Assembly (NCBI RefSeq): GCF_019266065.1
Contig: NZ_LPNR01000106.1
Coordinates: 60,972-124,971 of the forward strand
Direction: 5' to 3'
Source: Nocardia sp. MH4
GTDB taxonomy: Bacteria; Actinomycetota; Actinomycetes; Mycobacteriales; Mycobacteriaceae
DNA length: 64,000 bases
Shown here: piece after piece, positions 27,093-36,700 of the stretch
Layout: each line of letters opens with the position of its first letter
Position numbering within the stretch: position 1 is the stretch's first letter
The notes under the pieces: model-generated
The model's database searches: none
Told to the model about the DNA's origin: nothing
The model's input: only the letters and a program-made list of their open reading frames with translations
Program-made: the position numbers and the translations under genes

Positions 27093-27485
27093 TCAGCGCT
27101 GTGCTTGCCCGGCCGGATTGTCCTTGTATTCGGATCTGGGGCGCAGTGCGTAGGCGGGTACGAGTTGATCGGTCAGCTGTAGCGGTGGGCGTCCGTCGGC
27201 GTAGGGGATCGAGTAGGTGACCCGGCCCAGCCAGTCCCCGGCGTAGGTGGGGACCCAGTGGGAGAGCAGGCCGGGGCGTTCTCCTGTCATGTCCAGTCCG
27301 GCGCCGTTGACGTGGCGGGGTGTGCCGGGATCGCGGATGACGATGGCGTCCAGGCGCACCCAGACCGGCTTCGGCGACTCCACCACAGTCCGTGCGAAGT
27401 GCCCCTGCAACTGCGGGTACAGCGGCCGCGGAGAGGTTCCTTCGGTCCGCGCGACCTTGCTCGACTTGTCCCTGCCGCCGCTCAT
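27093..27485 (-). CDS. Uncharacterised protein in the ESX toxin operon
   Basis: About 130 aa, start ATG 27485 (a GTG lies one codon upstream). No family is recognised. It begins with a polar segment, then has alternating beta-like stretches (VWVRLDAIVIRD, WLGRVTYSIPY) and a charged tail; no signal peptide or membrane helix. It starts 5 nt after the stop of the 53-aa gene and precedes the WXG100 pair by 109 bp. The position suggests a cytoplasmic helper of the toxin cassette. Confidence 0.6.
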   Translation of the reverse strand: MSGGRDKSSKVARTEGTSPRPLYPQLQGHFARTVVESPKPVWVRLDAIVIRDPGTPRHVNGAGLDMTGERPGLLSHWVPTYAGDWLGRVTYSIPYADGRPPLQLTDQLVPAYALRPRSEYKDNPAGQAQR

Positions 27486-27490
27486 CACAC

Positions 27491-27652
27491 TCAGTCAGTC
27501 CACGGGGTCAGATCGACCAGCCGCATCGAAAACGCATACGTTCCGGGGGTCTGCAGGGTCGACTCGGTCCGGGCGTAAGCGTCGTCGATCTCGAGGATCC
27601 TGAACTGCGAGACCCCGCTCGTGCCGATCCGGACTAAGTCTCCTACCTCCAC
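27491..27652 (-). CDS. 53-aa protein, first gene of the toxin operon (leaderless)
   Basis: A 53-residue protein, VEVGDLVRIG at the N terminus and RLVDLTPWTD at the end, with an SH3/KOW-like beta pattern (GDLVRIG, SQFRILEID). It has no ribosome binding site; instead a -10-like TATAGT ends 7 nt before the GTG, as expected of leaderless actinobacterial mRNA. Continuous codon-like composition and the short gap to the next gene support it. Function is unknown. Confidence 0.6.
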   Translation of the reverse strand: MEVGDLVRIGTSGVSQFRILEIDDAYARTESTLQTPGTYAFSMRLVDLTPWTD

Positions 27653-27659
27653 AATCGCT

Positions 27660-27667
27660 ACTATAGT
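27660..27667. promoter_or_regulatory. Palindromic -10 element shared by divergent genes
   Basis: ACTATAGT reads the same on both strands. In each direction the hexamer TATAGT is followed by exactly 7 nt and then a start codon (GTG 27652 on minus, ATG 27675 on plus). No ribosome binding site precedes either gene. This fits one bidirectional promoter core making two leaderless transcripts. Confidence 0.55.
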
Positions 27668-27674
27668 CGAACGT

Positions 27675-27899
27675 ATGTTCCCATCGGTGTGTGAGTCGAC
27701 GCGTGCTTACCTGCGCCTCGGGGTCTGGACGGAGCCCTCGCCGCGGTTCTGTCCGAACGGGCACCGGCTCGCCGCCGGGCGCGCGATCGTCGCCGCGATG
27801 CCATGCCGCCGAATCGGTGGGCACCACAGGGCCCACACCTGTCTCGCGTGCGGCGCCACGACCTACAGCCCGCCTGTGCACAACGACTGCGAGCACTGA
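27675..27899 (+). CDS. Small zinc-ribbon-like protein
   Basis: A 74-aa protein with paired metal-ligand candidates: FCPNGH near residue 26, then HHRAHTCLACG near residue 50 and a terminal NDCEH. The spacing suggests one zinc ribbon. The ATG at 27675 is 7 nt from a -10-like TATAGT, so the mRNA is probably leaderless. It is divergent from the toxin operon and may be a regulator or nucleic-acid-binding accessory. No named family is recognised. Confidence 0.55.
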   Translation: MFPSVCESTRAYLRLGVWTEPSPRFCPNGHRLAAGRAIVAAMPCRRIGGHHRAHTCLACGATTYSPPVHNDCEH

Positions 27900-27957
27900 A
27901 CTCCGGCAACGCCGAGTACTCGAACCTGTTGGGCCAGCGACGGTTACGGTGAAGCCC

Positions 27958-28383
27958 ATGAGCGAGTCCAGTACACGGACGAACCTGGCGGCGACCCGGT
28001 TGGACATGATGCTGAGTGGGCGAGTGGCGAACATGCTCGCGCGGGCCGGGATCGCAACTCTTGCCGACCTGCTGCACTACACCCGCCGCGACCTGGAGAG
28101 CCTCGTCAGCTTCGGTCCGCTGACGAGCGCCGAGATCGAGGCCGCACTGGCCGAACGCGACCTGCACCTCGCTGGACCCGCCCCTGACCTCGAACCAACG
28201 CTTGCGGAGGAGTTCGACGTGGTCCTCGCTCAACGTGACCAGCTCGTCGGGTTGATCGAGCGGATCGGCACCGCGGTCGATCTCGCCGCGGCACACCGCG
28301 AGATCGCGACGACGATGGCCGGCATCGACCTCACGCCCACGACCCGCCAGGCAGCGATCGCCCGACATCGCCACGAAACGTGA
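27958..28383 (+). CDS. RNA-polymerase-alpha-CTD-like HhH protein
   Basis: A 141-aa protein. Residues 8-65 resemble the helix-hairpin-helix domain at the C terminus of RNA polymerase alpha: RLDMMLSGRVANMLARAGIATLADLL and then YTRRDLESLVSFGPLTSAEI. The rest is helical and polar. The protein lacks the polymerase assembly domain, so it is a free-standing alpha-CTD-like protein that may bind DNA. It lies 58 bp after the zinc-ribbon gene and may share its promoter. Confidence 0.65.
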   Translation: MSESSTRTNLAATRLDMMLSGRVANMLARAGIATLADLLHYTRRDLESLVSFGPLTSAEIEAALAERDLHLAGPAPDLEPTLAEEFDVVLAQRDQLVGLIERIGTAVDLAAAHREIATTMAGIDLTPTTRQAAIARHRHET

Positions 28384-28476
28384 GGCCGAGACCGACCGTG
28401 GCGGGCGTACCACACCCCGTGGAGTGATCACGGTGTCCGTGGTCGCCGCGGCGTCGCCTCTGGTTGCCGGCGAGGT

Positions 28477-28665
28477 CTACTTCGCCGCGGTGAGGTCGAC
28501 GACGGTGGCGCTTGCGGCGTTGGACTGCACCGAGGCGATGCCCTTTTTCGCCGCGTCCTTGGACTCATACGCTTGTGAGGAGGCGATGATCTCGCCGTTG
28601 CCCGCCTTGAGTCGCCACCGGAACTTACTCGACGCATCGGCGAAGATCTCGAACTTTCCTGCCAT
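28477..28665 (-). CDS. YegP family protein (DUF1508)
   Basis: A 62-aa single-repeat YegP protein: MAGKFEIFADASSKFRWRL, KAGNGEIIASSQAYESK and KKGIASVQSNA match the family, in which short beta strands pack on a helix. Function is unknown in the family. It is a lone gene, convergent with the HhH protein gene. Confidence 0.85.
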   Translation of the reverse strand: MAGKFEIFADASSKFRWRLKAGNGEIIASSQAYESKDAAKKGIASVQSNAASATVVDLTAAK

Positions 28666-29368
28666 GACCGGGACTCGCTCTCACTCGAAGGAAAACGCGC
28701 CTACCAGTGCAGAATAGACCTCCTGGCAAGGGTCAATGCTCGAACTTCGCGCCGCGGTGCATGGCGAAGCGGGCCGAGGTTCGCCGCTGCCGGCTGCTGC
28801 GCTGTTCCTGCTCCGCGCTCGACGAATTTCGTTGCGAGCCCTCGGCTCGATGTCACACCACCGCTCGGACGAGGCGGACAAGGCGAAGGTCAGTCCAGCC
28901 AAGGCTGGTCGCAAACCTCGAGTACGCGGCGAGCAGCGAACCGGCTGCTGCTGCATGCCCGTTCCGGGTTCGGCCGCACCAACGAAACCAGGAAGGGTTT
29001 CGTCGCCGCAGGAACTCGTACAGTTTCGGCCTCTCCAGTGAGAGCGCGAAGGGGCTGGGCTCTGCCCCGGATTAACGGCAGCGCCGCCTGATTGATTCAG
29101 TCGGTGCTGTTGTGTCGGCGAGAGATGCCGTAGCAGACGAGCAGATCACTGATTCGCTGTTGGACAACCCAGACCTGCGGATCGTCCGGATCCAGGAGCG
29201 CTTGGCGGTCGACGGAGTCCATTCCCATGACCGGTTTGGACGGGCCAGGCGGCGTGTGAGTTCCCGCGGCGATGTGACTGACCTGCACTTCGCCTCATGT
29301 TGGTGGGAATGGCGGCCCGGTGTCGCGCCTCGTTGAGCGGCGGTGCCCGAGCTGACCGTGCCGGGTGG
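28666..29368 (+). other. 700-bp stretch with no convincing gene
   Basis: Only weak candidates occur, such as a 63-aa minus-strand frame at 29097-29288 without ribosome binding site. Composition suggests non-coding or decayed sequence. No hairpin or repeat stood out. Confidence 0.4.
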
Positions 29369-29923
29369 CTACTCGGTGGAGTGGCTGAACAGCAGAGTTG
29401 GCTCGGAGAGGATGTCGCGGCCGAGCTCAGCCAGGTAGATCGTGTCTACGCTGCCGAACTTCGCCTGGCTGTAGTCGAGTCCGAGGTCGGCTGCGGCACG
29501 GCGGACCGAGGATTCGTCGGGGCCCTCGATTTCTAGGAAGGTGGGCAGGTCCGGCCAGGTGTCGAGATCGAAGACGACATCGCCGAGGCTCCACTCTTCG
29601 CGGTAGTTCTCCTGGTACCGGGTCTGTGTGAGCCCAATCGCGGTGAGGATCTCGGCCATCGCGTGCAGGTCGCCGACGGCGGTCTCGACCTCGGTGGTGC
29701 CGTCGATAGTGGTCGAATCGGTGACGCGTTTGAGCGTCAACCTCGTTCGGGTGCCTTCATCTCGGAGGCGGACCCAGGCTCCTTCGGGCACCATCTCGCC
29801 ATCGAAGATCTTGCGGGTCAACAAGGTCCGAGGGAACCGCTGTGTCGCACCGAGCGCCGCGAGCTTCGCTCTGATCGCGTCGACGTCCACCGCCAAGAAG
29901 GTGGCTTCGTATTCATGCTTCAT
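29369..29923 (-). CDS. CYTH-domain (class IV adenylate cyclase/triphosphatase-like) protein
   Basis: A 184-aa CYTH protein. The N-terminal signature is EYEAT (an ExE variant whose last position is T rather than the usual K), followed by WVRLRDEG, RLTLKRV, a YREEW strand and FLEIEG with the metal-binding acidic residues. CYTH enzymes act on triphosphates (ThTPase, polyphosphate) or make cAMP. Here the substrate is unknown. The gene stands alone between the toxin region and the restriction-modification locus. Confidence 0.8.
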   Translation of the reverse strand: MKHEYEATFLAVDVDAIRAKLAALGATQRFPRTLLTRKIFDGEMVPEGAWVRLRDEGTRTRLTLKRVTDSTTIDGTTEVETAVGDLHAMAEILTAIGLTQTRYQENYREEWSLGDVVFDLDTWPDLPTFLEIEGPDESSVRRAAADLGLDYSQAKFGSVDTIYLAELGRDILSEPTLLFSHSTE

Positions 29924-30477
29924 CGAGCTCGCGCCCCTTCGTCGAGGTGTTCAGACTTTGCAGCGAAAAGTACACCCACGTGGGGGCGTGGTCGTGGACT
30001 TGGAGCAGTCCAAGGAACGGTTGTTCGATGAGCGGGGCACGCACCGTTGCGCGCCGGCCCTCTCGCAGGTTCGATTCCTCGGCGGGGCACATCGAAGATG
30101 GGAACGCGGATGACCTGGGCAGATGCTCCGGTGAGCTGATTGTCGAAGCGGATTTCGCACTTGGCTGAGGTGGGCTGCGGTGTTCACTCTTGCCTGTAGG
30201 TCCCCGATCGCTGGGCCTCGATCTCACACTCCCCCTCGGCCGATAGCTTCGGGCGTGGACCACGAGCGAAGTCGATCTCCCGGGTTCGATGATGATGGTG
30301 TCGAAGCCGGTTTCGTTCAACGAAACCGGCTCTCCTACTTGTCGGTGCAGCTGCCAAGCTCCCGCCAATTCTCCTCCAGGATCAGGCTTGCCAAGAGTCA
30401 CCCCCGGGCTGTCAGACCGCTCCGATAGCCTGTGGCAGCGTCCCTAGTCCCTTCCAGAATCCGGAGAACCAGCCATC
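29924..30477 (+). other. Border region before the type I restriction-modification operon
   Basis: About 550 bp without a supported gene. It includes a T-arm-like string near 30067-30090 that does not form a tRNA and a perfect hairpin at 30305-30331. The promoter of the hsd operon should be near 30400-30470. Confidence 0.45.
30305..30331 (+). terminator. Perfect 11-bp hairpin upstream of hsdM
   Basis: AGCCGGTTTCG (30305-30315) pairs perfectly with CGAAACCGGCT (30321-30331) around a 5-nt loop. It has no T-tract and no gene ends nearby, so an operator or a site left by an insertion is as likely as a terminator. Confidence 0.35.
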
Positions 30478-32484
30478 GTGTCTGTCCTGTCCGGCTTTGT
30501 GTGGAGTGTCGCAGACACTCTCCGCGGCCCTTACGCCGAGGCTGAGTACGGCTCGGTCATCCTTCCCTTCACGGTGCTGCGCCGCTTGGAGTGCGTCATG
30601 GCCCCGCACCGAGAGACGATGGCCGAGATCGTTTCGCGGTTTGAGGGTGAGCAGCAGCGTCGCACCCACCTGAAGATCAAAACCCGGACGGAGGACAGTG
30701 CGGGGCTGTCGTTCTGGACGACGAGTGACTACACGCTTGAGAAGGCGCTGCAGGACCCGGACAACCTCTCCGCGAACCTCATCGACTATGTCGGCGGATT
30801 CTCGACGAACCTGGACGTGTTCAAGTCCTTCGACTTCGAGAACGTGATTCGCACCCTCGATACGCGTGAGCGGCTCGCCCAGGTGGCCCGCCACTTTGAA
30901 GGGATCGATCTCTCACCTGCTGCCGTCTCGAACGCTGACATGGGCGATCTGTTCGAGAACCTCATCTACCGGTTCGCGGAGTCCGCCAATGATGGCGCCG
31001 GGCAGTTCTACACCCCCCGCGACGTCGTCCGGCTGCTCGTCGATCTGGTCTACGCCGAGGACACGGAAGCTCTGCGCGAGCGCGGAACGGTTCGCTCTAT
31101 CTACGACCCCACAGTCGGTACCGGCGGCATGTTGACCGTCGCCGACGAACACCTTCACGGGATCAATCGTGACGCTTCGACGGCTCTATTCGGGCAGGAG
31201 ATCAACCCACGCACCTACGCTATCTGCAAAGCCGACCTGCTGATCAAGGGGCAAGACCCCTCCAATGTCCGTCAGGGTGACACGCTCGTCGTTGACCGTT
31301 TCGAGGACAGGCGCTTCGACTACGTGCTATCCAATCCGCCTTTTGGCACCGACTGGAAGGCTGTGGAGACCCAGGTCAAGAACGAGCACGCCCGCGGCGG
31401 TCAAGGCCGTTTCGCCCCCGGGGTGCCTGCCGTCGGTGACGCCGCCATGCTGTTCTTGCTGCATGTCACATCCAAGATGCGTGACGTCGACGAGGCCGGC
31501 CGCGGAGGCAAAGCTGGCATCGTCCTGAACGGTTCCCCGCTGTTTAACGGAGGCGCGGGTTCAGGGCCCTCTGACATCCGGGGGCATATGCTCGAGAAGG
31601 ATTTGGTCGAGGCTATTGTTGCCCTGCCAAATGACATGTTCTACAACACTGGCATCGCCACGTATCTGTGGATCCTCTCCAACGCGAAGCCCGACGATCG
31701 CAAAGGCAGGGTTCGGCTGATCGACGCCACCAGGCTGGGCTCGAAGCTGCGCAAGTCGATCGGCTCCAAACGCGTCGAGATCTCCAAGAAGCACCGCGAT
31801 GCGATCGTACGAGTCTTTTCTGGGGCAGCGAACGAGGACGACGAAAGCGCGGTGCCAGTCAAGGTGTTCGCGAACCGGGATTTCGCATACTGGACCGTCA
31901 CCGTTGAGCGTCCCCTTCAGCTCCGGTTCCAGTGCACGCCCGAAACGATTGCTGAGGTGGCTGAGCACAACACGTTGAGCAAGATCGCCGGACTGGTCGA
32001 GGCCCTTGAGGCGTTCGGGGACGAGCCGTACCTGAACCGGGAGAAGTTCAACCGGGAGCTCACCGGCCACCTTCGCGAGCACAACCTCAGCCTGACCGCG
32101 GCCCTGCGCAAGACCCTCTGGCAGACTATCGGCGTTCATGACCAGACCGCCGACATCTGCGAGTACACGTCAGGCGTCCGCAAGGGCGAGCCGGAGGCCG
32201 ACCCGACGCTGCGTGCCACCGAGAATGTGCCTTTCGGATGGGGCGGATACCCCAAGACCCATGAGGCCCTCGAAGTGACTGCGCAGGCCTATTTCGACGC
32301 CGAGGTCAAGCCCCATGTCAACAACGCCTGGATCGACTGGACCAAGACCAAGACCGGCTACGAGATCCCATTTACCCGACACTTTTACACCTACGAGCCG
32401 CCCCGGCGGCTTGGGGAAATCGACGCTGACCTGAACCGAGTAGTCGGCGAGATTATGGATATGCTCCGCGAGGTGGAGGCGTGA
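30478..32484 (+). CDS. hsdM: Type I restriction-modification system, DNA methyltransferase subunit
   Basis: A 668-aa N6-adenine methyltransferase. The N-terminal helical HsdM domain (residues 1-150) is followed by the AdoMet motif DPTVGTGG at about residue 210 and the catalytic NPPFG at about 286. It methylates the host recognition site with HsdS and supplies two of the subunits of the restriction complex. GTG 30478 is the start and the stop overlaps hsdS by 4 nt (GTGA). The length is in the upper range for HsdM because of a C-terminal extension (about residues 480-668). Confidence 0.93.
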   Translation: MSVLSGFVWSVADTLRGPYAEAEYGSVILPFTVLRRLECVMAPHRETMAEIVSRFEGEQQRRTHLKIKTRTEDSAGLSFWTTSDYTLEKALQDPDNLSANLIDYVGGFSTNLDVFKSFDFENVIRTLDTRERLAQVARHFEGIDLSPAAVSNADMGDLFENLIYRFAESANDGAGQFYTPRDVVRLLVDLVYAEDTEALRERGTVRSIYDPTVGTGGMLTVADEHLHGINRDASTALFGQEINPRTYAICKADLLIKGQDPSNVRQGDTLVVDRFEDRRFDYVLSNPPFGTDWKAVETQVKNEHARGGQGRFAPGVPAVGDAAMLFLLHVTSKMRDVDEAGRGGKAGIVLNGSPLFNGGAGSGPSDIRGHMLEKDLVEAIVALPNDMFYNTGIATYLWILSNAKPDDRKGRVRLIDATRLGSKLRKSIGSKRVEISKKHRDAIVRVFSGAANEDDESAVPVKVFANRDFAYWTVTVERPLQLRFQCTPETIAEVAEHNTLSKIAGLVEALEAFGDEPYLNREKFNRELTGHLREHNLSLTAALRKTLWQTIGVHDQTADICEYTSGVRKGEPEADPTLRATENVPFGWGGYPKTHEALEVTAQAYFDAEVKPHVNNAWIDWTKTKTGYEIPFTRHFYTYEPPRRLGEIDADLNRVVGEIMDMLREVEA

Positions 32485-33737
32485 GTTTCGTGGCACCGAG
32501 CGCCGTCGCGGAGCGGGTTCACAAGTGGCTGGGGGAACTTCCATCAGGATGGACGGGTGCCCGGCTGTTCGAGATCGCGGACGCCTGGACGAGCAATGTC
32601 GACAAGCACACGGTGGAAGGTCAGCTGCCGGTAAGGCTCTGCAATTACGTCGATGTATACAAGAACGACTCCATCGTGGGCTCCCTCGATTTCATGATCG
32701 CGACCGCCACGCGTGAGCAGATCAAGAAGTTCCGGATCCGAGTTGGAGACACACTTCTTACCAAGGACTCCGAGACCGCAGACGACATCGGCATCCCCGC
32801 GTTCGTAGAGTACGAAGCGAAGGACCTCATCTGCGGCTATCATCTGGCGATTGTCCGTCCAGATCGACGCAAGGCTGTACCGAAGTTCCTGTACTGGGCG
32901 CTGCGGTCCGAGCCCATCGCCCGCCAGTGGGGTGTCACCGCAGCGGGTGTGACCCGCGTCGGAATCCGCAGCACTGACCTGAGCAAGGTCACAGTCCCAC
33001 TTCCGACGCTCGACGAGCAGAGCGCCATCGCCGATTTTCTGGACCACGAGACGGCTCGCATCGATGCGCTCGTGGCAAAACAGGAGGAACTGCTGAATCT
33101 GCTCGCAGAGCGGAAGCGATCGGTGCTCGATCACGAGCTGTCAGAGGTCTGTGGCGAAAAGCGTCGCCTTCGATGGCTTTACCGACCTTCCAGCGTGGCC
33201 AACAAACCTGATGAGGAAGTGTTGTCGGTCTACCGAGACCACGGCGTTGTCCCGAAAGCCTCGCGTTCGGACAACTTCAACAAGACACCGGAGAACGTCA
33301 ACCGATACCTGTTGGTTCGCCCTCACGACTTGGTGGTCAACAAGATGAAGGCCTGGCAAGGGTCGCTGGGTATCTCTGCTCATCGCGGAATTGTCAGCGG
33401 CGACTACGAGGTACTTCGCCCGACCACTTCAGATCTGGATCCAGACTTCGCTCACTTCATTCTCCGGTCGCCAGAAATGATATTGGCTTACCGAGTTCGT
33501 TCCCGAGGGATTCGACCCTCCCAGTGGCGCTTGTACTGGCAAGACCTGGCCGACATATCAGTTGTCGTTCCCCCTTTGACGCAGCAGCGAAGTGCTGCCA
33601 TCCGGATCAAGACAGAAACCGATGCGATCGACGCCCTGATCGCCAAAGCCAAAGAGCACATCGCCCTTGCCAAGGAGCGCCGATCTGCGCTGATCACGGC
33701 AGCGGTAACAGGGAAGATCGACGTATACACAGTATGA
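32481..33737 (+). CDS. hsdS: Type I restriction-modification system, specificity subunit
   Basis: A 418-aa HsdS with two target-recognition domains, each followed by a conserved helix. The first half ends with VPLPTLDEQSAIADFLDHET and the helix LVAKQEELLNLLAERKRSVLDHEL; the second half ends with VPPLTQQRSAAIRIKTETDAIDAL and a shorter helix. The duplicated layout shows a bipartite DNA target. It overlaps hsdM and hsdR by 4 nt on each side, so the three subunits are translated as one unit. Confidence 0.93.
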   Translation: MSFVAPSAVAERVHKWLGELPSGWTGARLFEIADAWTSNVDKHTVEGQLPVRLCNYVDVYKNDSIVGSLDFMIATATREQIKKFRIRVGDTLLTKDSETADDIGIPAFVEYEAKDLICGYHLAIVRPDRRKAVPKFLYWALRSEPIARQWGVTAAGVTRVGIRSTDLSKVTVPLPTLDEQSAIADFLDHETARIDALVAKQEELLNLLAERKRSVLDHELSEVCGEKRRLRWLYRPSSVANKPDEEVLSVYRDHGVVPKASRSDNFNKTPENVNRYLLVRPHDLVVNKMKAWQGSLGISAHRGIVSGDYEVLRPTTSDLDPDFAHFILRSPEMILAYRVRSRGIRPSQWRLYWQDLADISVVVPPLTQQRSAAIRIKTETDAIDALIAKAKEHIALAKERRSALITAAVTGKIDVYTV

Positions 33738-36700
33738 ATGGCGGACTGAAGAAGATGGCGGCACACGACGGCACACGCGAGGCCGCGTTTGAGGCCGAGA
33801 TCGCCGAATATCTCGGCGCGCACGGCTGGGAATACAGCGAGACTGATGACGGATACGACGTAGCGCGGGCGCTGTGGCCCGAAGACGTGTACAAGTGGCT
33901 GTCCGAGTCGCAGCCCGACGAGTACGCCAAGGTTGTCCGGGTCGGCACCGGGGCAGAACAGGCGGACCGTGAGGCGCTGCTGGACTCCCTCGTGTCTCGG
34001 CTGGACACGCCGATGAGCTCGGGCGGTGGCACTCTGAACGTACTTCGAAGGAAGTTCTCCCACACGCGCGGCGCGACGGCGCACCTGCGGATGTGCCAGT
34101 TCAAACCTGCCACGACGCTGAATCGGGAAGTCACCGAGCACTACCGGAATGTGCGGCTGCGGGTAGTTCGCCAGGTGCACTTCTCGCCGAAGCGCGGAGA
34201 TTCCCGTTCGATCGATCTGGTGTTCTTCGTCAACGGACTACCGGTGGCGACATGCGAGCTGAAGTCGTTCTTCAAACAGCAGTGGCGCAGTGCGGTCAGT
34301 CAATACCGCACGGACCGGAGCCCAGCGGGACAGCCGCTGCTAGGGTTCGGCACTCGTGCGTTGGTGCACTTCGCGGTCGACGATGACCAGGTCCACATGA
34401 CCACGAAGCTCGCCGGCGAGAAGACCTACTTCCTGCCCTTCAACCGAGGGCACGAGGACACGGGTGCAGCTGGGAATCCACAGAACAAGAACGGCGCCGC
34501 CACGTCCTACCTGTGGGAGCAGGTGCTGCAGCGGGATAATTGGCTGGCAATCCTTGGTTCGCAGATGTTTCTGAAGACCGAGGCTGATGAAGATCCCGCG
34601 ACGGGAAAGATCAAGCGGTCTACGACGTTGATGTTTCCGCGGTACCACCAGTGGCGCGCGGTGAGGAAGCTCGTGCACACCATCACCGAGGAGGGGCCAG
34701 GTCGCCGGTACCTGATCGAGCACTCCGCTGGATCAGGTAAGACGAACACCATCGCGTGGACCGCGCACAGACTTGCTCGGCTTCACGACCCGGCGAACGA
34801 GAAGGTGTTCGACAAGGTACTCATCGTCTCCGACCGCCGAGTTCTGGACGCGCAGCTGCAGCAGGCCGTCGAGCAGGTCGACGACACCGTCGGCACCGTC
34901 GCGGTCATCGATTCCGCAGCTGTGCGCCGCTCCGGTGGCTCGAAGTCCCGGGCGCTGATGGATGCGCTGACCGGGTCATCGCTGATTATCGTGGTCACCA
35001 TTCAAACGTTCCCGTACGTAAAGGGTCTCTTGGAGACCTCGTTGGGCGACCGGAACTTCGCGGTGATCGTGGACGAGGCGCATACCTCTCAGTCCGGGAA
35101 GACGGCCTCGGATCTGAAGAAGGTTCTCACCGACGACGGTCAGGTCTCGACTGAGGAACAGGTCGATACCCAGGATGTCGTCAATGAGCTGGTAGAAGCT
35201 GACGTAGCGCGGGAGAGGCAAATCGCTGCCGAGACCGCTGCCCGTGCCGGTGCGGCGAACCTGTCGCTGCTCGCGTTCACCGCGACCCCCAAGGCCAAGA
35301 CGAAGATGCTCTTCGGCCGACAGGACGATGGCGGGAAGCCTGTGTCGTTCGACGTCTATCCGATGCGGCAGGCGATCGAGGAAGGGTTCATCCTCGACGT
35401 ACTGCGCGGCTACCAGACATACAAAACTGCCTTCGAGATCGAGGTGCGCGGCGATAATGGCGTTGTCACCTCCATCACCGGCGGCGCTGGAACCGACGAT
35501 GGCGGAGACCGTCTGGTCGATCCGAAGGTCGCAACCCGGAAAATCATGCGGACCGCGAACCTGGATCCGACCAACATCGGCCAGAGGGTCGAGATCATCG
35601 TCGAGCACTTCCGCACAAACGTCGCCCACCTTCTTGACGGGCACGCAAAGGCTATGGTCGTGACCGATTCGCGGCAGGCTGCGATCCGCTACAAGATCGA
35701 GACCGACAAGTACCTGGAGCAGAAGCGCTACGGGTATCAGACGATCGTGGCGTTCTCGGACAAGATCAGCGACGACAAGTACGGGGTGGTCGATGCCACC
35801 GAGGCAACGATGAACCCCGGCCTCGGCTCGGATCTGGCCCGTGAGTTCCGTCGCCCCGAGTATCGATTGATGCTGGTTGCTGACAAGTTCCAGACCGGGT
35901 TCGACCAGCCGCTGCTGTGCGCCATGTATGTGGACAAGAAGCTCCCGGACGTCCACGCGGTGCAGACGCTCTCGAGGTTGAACCGCACCTACCGGGCACC
36001 TTCTGGTGAGGTGAAGGACCGTACGTTCGTCCTCGATTTCGTCAACGACCCCACAGAGATCCAGGAGGCGTTCCTCACTTATTATCTTGAGGCGCACGTC
36101 GAGACCGCCACGGACCCCAACCTGGTCCATCGGCTCGCGGCGAAGCTCTCCGAGGCGAGGATCTACGTGCCATCCGATGTCGAACGTTACGCCGAGGCAT
36201 GGTGGGCCCCCACCCAGTCGCACGCCGCGCTGGCGGCGGCGGTCACCCCCGCCCGTGACGAGTTCGCCGGCCGGTGGGCCGAGGCAGCCGACAAGCAGGA
36301 TCAGCAGGCGCTCGATGATCTGAGGACCTTCCGCAAGGACTGCGGTTCGTATGTTCGCCTGTACGACTTCATGTCCCAGGTCGTGGACTACGGAACTAGC
36401 GACCTGGAGAAACTCGCAGAGTTTCTGCGCCAGCTGACCAGACTGCTCCCCACTGATGAGCCCGGTGCCGACGTCGACGTATCTGGGCTGGAGCTGCGAC
36501 GGGTCCATCAGATCGACCAGGGCAAGGCTGATATAGGCCTATCCGGGGACCAGCCGACCCCGGAGCTGCGGGGGATCAGTGGGGTCGGATCACGGGCATC
36601 GCGTCAGGACCCACAGCAGGAGCTCTTGTCCGAAGTGGTAGCCCGCATCAATGCCCTGTTCGGCTCCGAATTCGCCGACTCGCAGATCGAAGGGTTCGTG

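Noticed and set aside
29097..29288. 63-aa minus-strand frame
   Set aside because: No ribosome binding site, no motif, and an isolated position.
30060..30095. tRNA-like T-arm GCAGGTTCGATTCC
   Set aside because: Two of five stem pairs fail and no 5' acceptor half is found upstream; at most a fragment.
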